42,575 nucleotides of DNA from Smittium mucronatum (lineage: Eukaryota; Kickxellomycota; Harpellomycetes; Harpellales; Legeriomycetaceae). The position numbers and the translations under genes were made by a program. Shown here piece by piece: positions 34,021-42,575 of the stretch. The DNA is taken from the NCBI GenBank assembly GCA_001953115.1, contig LSSL01000171.1, positions 1-42,575 of the forward strand. The letters run 5' to 3'. Each line of letters begins with the position of its first letter. Position 1 is the first letter of the stretch. The notes under the pieces were generated by a model. That model was not told the origin of the DNA. It did not search any database and saw only the letters and a list, made by a program, of their open reading frames with translations.

Positions 34021-34672
34021 TTATAGTATATTTACAAAAAATAAATAATTATACCCCCATTTAATTTTTCATTATAAATTATAAAAATATATGTTGTAGT
34101 GCTAAATTAATTTATAATGAGTTACTAATTTCCATCTAAATAGAAGTGATGAAAATTTACCTATATAGACTCTTTCTTGTGTCGGTCCTGTATCCATGGT
34201 GACTAAGTTTTGCTTTATTAAGTGTAAAGTATATTTTATATATGTATATATACTTAATATGAAAAGTTTAGAAATTTTATTCTCTTAATAAGTTTAATGA
34301 AGTTAAAACTGTTTTTTTTTTCTTGTATTTAAAATTTTGGAATATTAAAATAATAATTTTATTGGTCAAAAATGAAAATAAAAATAAAAATAATCTTATA
34401 TTTTTTAATAAATTTCTTTTGCTAAATTAACTTTTTACTAGTAAAAATTCTCTCCTTATATCGATAAAATCGAATTATTATTGCTTCAAATAAAAATTTG
34501 AATCCATAAAATTATTTTATTTTTTCCTTTATTTCTACTAAAATTTATAAATAAATAAAAGCTGGTATCCTTTCCAATTTTGCGAAATTTTTTTAAAATT
34601 TCACAAAAAATGAGTTATCTTTTTAATAAACTAGATTAAATAGGAATTTTTGCTTGAATTTAAATATGAATT
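34021..34672. other. AT-rich spacer, nothing recognised
   Basis: No gene, repeat border or RNA is visible between the foldback element and the next retroelement copy. Confidence 0.55.
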
Positions 34673-35130
34673 AGGAAGAGCCGATCTTTTAGCAAAAATG
34701 AGACATATTTTAGTGCAAAAGCCCAGAGTTTGACATTCAGAAGGATCCCAGCATCTAACAGCCATTTTTAGGAAAGTCATGTCGATCAAAACCAAGTTTT
34801 TGTAGGAGCCTCATTTTATTAAACCTGTTAGAAGTAGGCTCTGACTAGGAGCTCAGTAGCTTCAATGGATTATTTTTCATTGAAAAAGAGCTTAATTAAA
34901 GACTGCATGTGACCTCATTCATACAGCCTAATTGAAGCAATTTCAGGGGGGTCTTTCAGTTGTTAGATTGCACATTTTTCCTGTATGTACACAGCCGGTA
35001 GTTCTGCAGAGGAGCTTATTTTAGTTAGGATAATAGTCTTTTATATACATCTTTTTCTTTTTTCATATTTTTTTAGTATAGTTTTTAATGAATTTATCTT
35101 AAAATAAAATCCCGTGATGCAAAAAAAAAA
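34673..35130 (+). mobile_element. Retroelement family R, copy D (5'-truncated)
   Basis: Homology starts near AGGAAGAGCCGATC (compare GGAGGATCCGATAATTTAGC in copy B) and ends CCCGTGATGC plus ten A at 35121-35130. TAGGCTCTGACTAGGAGCTC, GAAAAAGAGCTTAAT and GATAATAGTCTTTTATATAC are shared with other copies. The 3' flank TTAAATAAATATTA resembles the 5' flank TTAAATATGAATTA, a weak candidate target duplication. Confidence 0.82.
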
Positions 35131-37659
35131 TTAAATAAATATTATATCAAAAAATTCATTTATTAGGGCACAAATGTCATAATTTTAGCATAGATATACA
35201 CCAAAAAACATATTAATTATACATGAAATCACAAGATGCTACATTTTTTAAAAAATCCAGAAACGGCTTTTTACTAAAGTTTTATATATTATTATTATTA
35301 AAAAGTAGATGTTTTTAAATGAATAATCAATAATAACATTTAAATTGTGAATTTTAAAATAGCTAAGGGTTAGAAAAATTGACATGATAAATGATATTAT
35401 AAAAAAGCATACATATAGCATACATAATCGCATTTTTCATTATTTATAATCGAAATATTACTAAATCGAATTATAAATCATTTAAATACACAAAAAATAA
35501 TTTATTCTATTTATTTAATAAAATTAAATCAGATTTTTTAAAGGTTTATCCAAAAAATAAAAAAGTATAGAAAGTATAATTTTAAATTTATACAGTTTTT
35601 CATTTTTTTAATCACAGTTTTTTATTTCAATCTTAATAAAAAATTAATAATATAATTCAACATATTTTTAGTAAATTCGATATTTGAGGTTTTATTTTCG
35701 AAATAAATATCGATTAAAAAAACTCTCATATTAGTTAAAAAAATTTCCTAAGCTTTATCTGGCTATTTTTTTATTCAAAATATAAAATTAGCTTTTTTTG
35801 AATATATAAATATTAAAAAATATTTCGGGGGTTTTCTACAGATTTTCTAATGGAATCATTTTATATTAAGAATAATTTTAATAGCCAAATTAATAATCTA
35901 TATTAACTATTTTTAAAAAAGCTCAAAATTAATTTACATCTTTAAGGCAAAAAATTTTTAAAGAAGATTTTATTGCACTTTAGTCAAAGAATATATTTAA
36001 TATGATTTTAATATCCTAACCTCCTTGAGATTTAATTATCTACACGAAATTAATAAATACGAAAATTGCTAGGAAATTATAAAATTATCATTTTTATTAT
36101 TTATGCTCTAATAACCTCTCTTTTATTAGGTTAAAAATCCGTCCATAATTTTTCTAGTTAATTAATAAGGAAAAAAAATGTTATAATTTTTATTATTCAG
36201 TATAATTGTAAATGCGTCAATATCAATTCAAATTTTCTATAGTTCTAATATTAACCAATATTTTTAATTTATTTAAATATTTATCGGAATTTTATAACAA
36301 AATATCCAAATTAAAAGAAATTTTTTGTAAAAACAATAAAATTTATTTTCACATCTATTAGAAAAATTACCACAATTATGCATTTACAAAAATCTAGACT
36401 GCAAATTAAAAATTTACCCCCTTTTTATATTCTGAAAATTTTCGAGTTATTATTTTTCGACGGGTTTTTTCACCGATTGGTTATATATTTAGCAAAAGAA
36501 ACCAATAAGGCTTTAACAGTACTTTATCATAAAGCATTATTATTATATTATAGCTCCTAGTGAATATTTAGCAAGCCATTTTTTGGTTCAATGAGTGATT
36601 CTTTTGGTATAAAACTAAATTGGTTTATAATGTGAAATAAAAATTGTTATTATAACTGATATTTCAAAATAATTGAATTAACTAATATGAATGCTATTTA
36701 TAGATAATATAAAAATTTTGAAGTTTTTAAAAGGTGTGATATTTATTATAATGAAAATTCCAATGGGTTTTTTTTTACGTTTTCATGGGGGGATAATATT
36801 TTTGCGATAATTATATCAATATATCATAAAATTTTATACGTATTTCGCTATATCCTAAAATATTATTTTTGTTAAAAATAATAATATATAAAATTAATAT
36901 GCAAAAATTTATCCAAAACTGGCACACATTGCACCCAAAATTTTAAAGATATATTTTGATGAGTCATGATTTCGGTTAGAAAAGATGTTAATAGTAAGCC
37001 AGAATCTTTGAGGCTGCAAAAAAAAAATAGGTAGAAATGTGAAGCATTATAAGCATAATATATTTTTACATAAAAAAACCTAAAATTTGGAGTTTTTTTG
37101 TTTCAAATTTATTTATCAATCTTAATATTAATTGATACGGGAGTTTTTTAACAGTATTTACATGTATAATTGAACTTGTAGCTTGTTAATCAACGGGAGA
37201 CAATAAATAGGATTTAAAAATTATATTAAAAAACAGAAAATGAGTTCATTATAGAACGAAATATTATTAAAAAAATCCACTAATTTCCCAATTAATCCGT
37301 TTTAAATAATCGGATACAAACAAAAATATAATATGGGATTTTAAAATATAACTTTAAAAACTGTTTTTGAATGGTATCCCACATAATTGCGAATGGAATA
37401 TCATGATAATTTAATTACTAATAGCTCTGCAAATACAATCTTATAAACGAAAAAAACTAATTCATAATTGACTGAATTTCATATTGTTAGATTGATTTCA
37501 GAATAAAGTATATCCGGAAGCTTTTAAGGTATTTTCATTACGAGTAAAATTAAAAGTTGATACAGTTAAATAAGTGTATGATATAAAATGAGAATGTCAC
37601 TGAACTCATCATGTTGACTTATCTTATATCACCAAGATACATGAGCCTATCTAGTTTAA
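35131..37659. other. AT-rich desert, no gene seen
   Basis: Extremely AT-rich and stop-dense. The small ORFs at 35248-35433 and 36378-36560 are hydrophobic or low-complexity translations without motifs or neighbours. Confidence 0.6.
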
Positions 37660-37800
37660 ACATTGAAAAAATGCCCTCGATGTATGGAGCTGCTAGAGCG
37701 GCAGAGGGGAATGGGGTGAATTTTTTTTTAATATTTTTAAATTGGTTTTTATAAGTTTTTATTAGCTTAAAAATAAATTTCCTGTAAAAAAAAATGATAC
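37660..37800. repeat. Diverged repeat with hairpin core, copy 2
   Basis: Partner of 27780-27925. GAGCTGCTAGAGCGGCAGAG forms a short GC-rich hairpin standing out in AT-rich DNA. The tail (TTTTTATTAGCTTAAAAATA) parallels TTTTTAATAGCTTTAAAATA in copy 1. The minus-strand ORF over it (37619-37855) has no recognisable domain. Confidence 0.5.
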
Positions 37801-40800
37801 AGCTAAATAATTTAGATAATTTATTAGAAATTAAATATATTGATAAATTTTCCATAAATACGAGTATGTGATTTTTTAATGGATATTAATTGTAATTTTT
37901 TAATGGCTAATAATTATGATATCTTACTAAATAGCATGTTGGGAAGAAGGTAGAGCTGTAACAATAAAATGTAATAAAATTAAGGTCTGAAATTTTAATT
38001 GTAAATGTAATGGATGACTTATGATATATTCAACACACATTTAAAAAAAAAAAATTATTATTAAAATACATCTATCATATTTTAAACGACTTCAACCCCC
38101 TCCCTGAAAAACATATATTCCATTTATTATCTAAAAATTATCTAATATTCGATTTTCGTAGCTTGAAATCTTAGATTAGTTATTAAAATTTAATTGGCTT
38201 TTTTTTTATCTAAAAATTTGAATAATAAATTACAATGGGCCCATAAATATGTAAAAACAAAATATAATTGATTAATCCGAAAATAAGCCTAGCGAAAAAA
38301 ATAAATTTATGGATTGAAAGAAAATATTTGGATATTTTCACACAAAAAATATCTTAAGAATCAATTTTTTTAATTATGCCTACAAAAACGAGCCTCTGAG
38401 AACACATAACTCTTAAGCACTGAATGTAATAATTTTAATAATGAATAAATAAAAAACATGTATTTTTTCAACAAGATATAAAATAATTTAGAAAAAAACC
38501 TACTTATATAAAAAAAGTGTACTAAAAAAAATAAAAGTTAATAAAAACACCGATTTTAATTTTAAAAAATAATATATATGATGTGTTTTCCTGCTCAGTT
38601 GAATAAAACATATCATGAAATTTTAAATAAATATTTTAAATAATTGATTTGCTATCTATTATGCTTACGTAAAAATAATAAATCATTTAAGGTATAATTT
38701 CAGTAATTAAGAAAAATTTCAGCCCAAATTAAATTGAATTGATGGTTAATGAAAATCGTTATATTTTTTTGGAAAAAACTTAATATTTTTTAAAATTTTT
38801 AATTTTAAAAATTAAAATTAAAGGAAAAAAACAACAAATTACCGAGAATTATATTAGTAAAACGAGTGGTATGAATTAAAGAAAAAAAATTATTGGCTGA
38901 ATTTTCAACATAATATTTTGATTTAATTTTATTTAATAAAATAATAAGAGTTTAAAATTATAATGAATTTAGAAAAAATGATGGATTATACATATAGATT
39001 AAAAAAAGGGTGATTATTTAGTGGGGTTTTTTGAAATTAGTAATTGATATAAATATTTTTACGTATTTTTTTTTAGATATGAATATAAATTTAAGGTCTA
39101 TACTTGCAACTACGATCAAGTATATATTGATTTGAAAAAAATGGATTTTATAGAAATTAAATTTATTCAGAGTTAAAAATCTGATAATTTATTCTTCAGA
39201 TTAATTGTATCTAGTAGATTATTGGTTATATATATCAAAAAAAAATTGATTCAAAGAGCATAATGGTCCAATAAACGAATTATTAGATCGAGGATTTTTA
39301 GTATCTAGATATTGTTGAAAAATAAATATTGTAATTTTATAATGAAATTCTTTGTTTTTAATGAGTAAAATTTCAACATTTTTCATATCTAATAAAGTGG
39401 ATTCTAAATTCATATTTTGAAATGAATTTTTATTATTAAGGGGGATAATATTTTTTATTTAGTGCACAAAATATATCTTGATAGCTACTGATATAAAAAA
39501 TGAATTTTTTTCACGGAATAAATTTTTTAAATATAATAAAGTTCCTTTCTCTAAAAAAAAGAACAACAAATGAATTAGTAAAATTGCATCCAAAAAATTA
39601 GAAAAAATTGAATATAACTAAATATCAGAAGTTTTCGATAAATTTTATAATATAAAACTAAAAAATGGGTTTCAGAGCCTTAATTTTAGCTAGTATACAC
39701 AATAAGTGAAATAATTGAACCTATGATTTTAATAAAAATAATTTTACCTTAGAAATTTGGAGAGCATGGCTTGTCATCACATTTTTTTGAATCAAGATAA
39801 TTTTATACGCAAAAATAAGAATAAAATAGTAAATATTATTTATATAAGAGCTTTTTATTTTTAATAAAAGCTAATTTATGCATTTTTTTTTTATATAAAA
39901 AAAATTAAAGTATTTGAGTATACTCATTTTTTTTGGGAAAATATAGCCGAAATAACGAAAAAAAAATCGAATCTTATTAGTTTGAAAATTAATATGTTTT
40001 TTCTCGATTTATTTTCATTTCTTCTTATAAATATAAAAATATTTATAATGTTCAAATAAATTCTAACTTAAAACGAAATTTTCGAATAAATAGCTAGAAT
40101 CAAACAGGAAATAATTTTTGGCCGTAATTTTTTTTTGATGCGCTTATTACTCTTGAATTTACTAATGTTAAAATTTATTTTTTTTCATTCAAACTGAAAT
40201 TTTCATATATGAGAAATCCAAAAAAATGCCATTTTTATAGAGAGATGTGACCATAAATATCTCGAATTATAATTATGAGAAATATTACGAAATATTACGA
40301 AATATTTATCCTAAATTGGCTATTTAAATCTTTGATTTTTTTTTGAAATTAAGTATTGATAATTTTATAATTAAATATAACATTAATATACCACACTTGA
40401 ATAAAGGTCCATATATTTTAATATATGTTATAAAGAAGTAAAATAGGAATGATTACACCGAATATAACCAAACAAGATAAATTTTAGGATAAATGCATGA
40501 TATATGCAACTAACAATAATTAGTAATTTATTACCGGATATTATAGCTTAACATTAAAAAAATGTCAATTTATCTAGTTTTTTATTCATAAGAAGTTATT
40601 TCCAAACCCTTTTTATTATATTACCAATTGATAACAGGTCACTGAAAACATAGAAATTCGAATTAAAAAAAATATTTATATAAAATATTTAATAGTTTAT
40701 TGAATATTTACTAAGGATATTACTTTTTCAAAAAAATAGATGGCTTTTAATTAAAACACGATAAAAAAATCCCTATTTTTCTTTATAAAATAAAGAAAAT

Positions 40801-41559
40801 TATAAGGTTTAAAGTGTGATAGATAAACTTCTGTTATTTTTTTTAAAAAAATACAAGTAAATTAATCAAGACAAAATTAAGGATATAAAATTAGTATAGG
40901 ATAAAAAAATAGTGAAAATATATGCTTTTTTTAGAATTTTTTTTTGATGATTTCGTAAAAATTGATTTCAAAATAGATAAATTTGATAAATTTTGAGTGG
41001 GTAAAAGAGTTTATTTTAGACAATTTTAATTTAATTTATTTCATAAATATAAAATGATTTTGTTTATGATGAATTTTGGGGTTTTTTTACTATTTTTTTT
41101 TTCAGCTGAAATAAATAAGACAAGATTAATTGGCATTTATTTAATTATCTTTTACATTAGTTATCTTCTGATTTTTTTTTTAAAAATTTTAGTTGAGATA
41201 ATATTAAATCTATAAATAAATCTTTTTTTTTTTTTAATTCAAGATACTCAAACCCAGATGTTTTTTTCGAAAATAGATTAAATACACAATAAAATAAATA
41301 AAACATAACAAAATAAAATAAATAAACTGTTTTCATTTATTTCCAGGATAAAAATTTTTTTTTTGAATTTGTATTGAACGTTTTCCCACTAAAATCGAAA
41401 TTAATATTTTCACATACGAGAATCAGGAAGAAATTCGATTTTTTTTTTTACAACTCTGATTTATTTCAAATGATTGTAATTTATCCAATTTAAACTAAAA
41501 ATATACTATATCTGGCTACAAAAATTAACCAAGTAAAAATATTCCAGTCAAAAGAGTCC
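37801..41559. other. AT-rich desert, no gene seen
   Basis: The longest uninterrupted low-complexity stretch of the window. No open frame above 64 codons, no RNA gene, and no inverted or direct repeat could be supported. Confidence 0.6.
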
Positions 41560-42023
41560 TCTGTCGGGTCTAACTGCTGCAAAGCTACGGGAAAAGGGTA
41601 CAATCTACCAACAGAAGGTACAACCTGGAATTGGTTCAAGTAGACTAAACGACTGAGGCTTTAGCTGTTATGGATTAATGCCCTTTTCAAAGAAAAACAA
41701 TTATCTGAAGCTACTGAGCTCCTAGTCAGAACCTACATCTAACAGGGATAATAAAAATAGGCTCCTATCCAAACGTGAGATTGAACGACATGGCTTTCCT
41801 ACAAATAGCTGTTAGACGCTGAGACTCGTCTGACTGTAGAACGCTGGACTTGAGCACTGGAATATGTCTCAGTTGTGCTAAACGATCGGTTCCTCCTGTT
41901 TCGATATAGTCCTCCTCTGGAATCGCTGTACCCACTATTCCCAACTAAGATATAGTACAACACTGTGTGAAATTTCAGTATATTGTACTTCAAAAAGCAC
42001 ACACTTTAAGCCCCTAAAACACG
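41560..42023 (-). mobile_element. Retroelement family R, copy E
   Basis: It aligns with copy A over CTGAGCTCCTAGTCAGA, GGCTCCTATCCAAACGTG, GACATGGCTTTCCTACAAAT, AGCTGTTAGACGCTGAG and AAACGATCGGTTCCTCCTG, and ends at the same element start (AAGCCCCTAAAACACG). Only one unit of the 43-bp repeat is present. Its 3' part is worn and no tail is seen, so that end is uncertain. Sequences beyond 42023 do not match those beyond 518, which marks the common 5' boundary of the family. Confidence 0.78.
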
Positions 42024-42575
42024 AAAATTTATTCTACTATCTTGAGTAGTGCTTTTATTAAAAAATAAATAAATTCGGTTGAATTCACTTTTCGCAATCT
42101 GAAAAATATATGCTTTGATGGTTGGGTTCTTGTGCCCCCCCCAACCCCCACCCCCATCCCCAACTTTTCTTTTCAAAGGGCTGGTTTTGGTTTCCATCCA
42201 TTTTTGGAAAACATGATGTTTCTTTGGGTAGTGGGTGGAGGGGGAGAGGGGAGGGGGCTATAAAAAATGTGTAGCAATTCGATATTTTCTATAAAGAGTA
42301 CACGGATAGATTGGGGTAGGGGATTGTCTTTATACGTTGTATGGCTGGGAATAGCGCTGCCCTGAACGGGTTCTCGAACCAATCCCAAAATTATCTGCAG
42401 GTATTTGACATCTAACCCTCCCGACTCCTTCAAACTACATGGAACAGTGAACATACTCTCGACTAAATTTCTTCAGTTTTATTTTTTTCAAGGCCGTAAT
42501 ATGCTATAAAGTTTAATAGCTGTTTGCATTAAACTCCCTCCATCTGGCATGGGTCCAGTGCGGAACCAACCCCCC
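42024..42575. other. Right-edge region, no gene recognised
   Basis: Base composition rises again toward normal. A 93-codon minus-strand ORF (42173-42454) and a 63-codon one overlap a C-rich tract (42136-42162) and a G-rich tract (42235-42257). Neither has a recognisable domain. They may belong to a gene or decayed gene continuing past the window. The window ends on a C run. Confidence 0.4.

Noticed and set aside
42006..42454. Minus-strand ORFs at the right edge as genes
   Set aside because: They run through C-rich and G-rich simple sequence and show no domain. Kept only as an unassigned region.

Overview
The window looks like a gene-poor, transposon-rich stretch of an AT-rich eukaryotic nuclear genome, most likely fungal. 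Three things support this. The only intact protein gene encodes a Zn(II)2Cys6 binuclear-cluster transcription factor with a fungal-specific middle domain, interrupted by two short GT-AG introns. There is a eukaryotic tRNA-Gly with a pol III T-run. The mobile elements (A-tailed retroposons, TTAA-flanked miniature elements, a Tc1/mariner relic, a hAT-like relic) are eukaryotic types. I cannot name the lineage from sequence alone.

Layout. 1-518: a partial copy of a dispersed A-tailed retroelement, reverse orientation, carrying a 3 x 43-bp tandem array. 535-3020: a decayed, unrecognised protein-coding region on the minus strand. About 3.0-9.8 kb: extremely AT-rich DNA with no gene and one TTAA-flanked MITE. 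9.84-10.45 kb: the most complete retroelement copy. 11.2 kb: a 62-bp stub of the same family inside a perfect 15-bp target duplication. 12.5-15.4 kb: a dense cluster of TTAA-flanked MITEs from two families. 16.14-16.60 kb: an N gap whose two edges are identical, so probably an assembly artefact. 17.73-20.09 kb: the transcription factor gene (three exons, the middle one 13 nt). 21.68-24.59 kb: a 2.9-kb element with roughly 290-bp inverted arms and a trace of a hAT-like transposase. 24.67-24.99 kb: a truncated retroelement copy. 25.24-26.82 kb: a Tc1/mariner-like element with recognisable TA-flanked ends and a broken transposase. 31.02-31.09 kb: tRNA-Gly(GCC). 33.39-34.02 kb: a foldback element. 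34.67-35.13 kb: another retroelement copy. 35.1-41.5 kb: AT-rich desert. 41.56-42.02 kb: a fifth long retroelement copy, reverse orientation. 42.02-42.58 kb: less AT-rich sequence without a recognisable gene.

The intact genes do not form a pathway. The window is mainly a record of mobile elements: one retroelement family with five long copies and one stub, at least three DNA-transposon groups, and several foldback structures surround a single regulator gene and a single tRNA. I found no CRISPR array, rRNA, operon-like gene cluster or convincing new multi-gene system. The most unusual items are the 13-nt microexon, the nested TTAA MITE cluster upstream of the regulator, and the large decayed gene at the left edge. 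All comparisons were made by eye and no database search was run.
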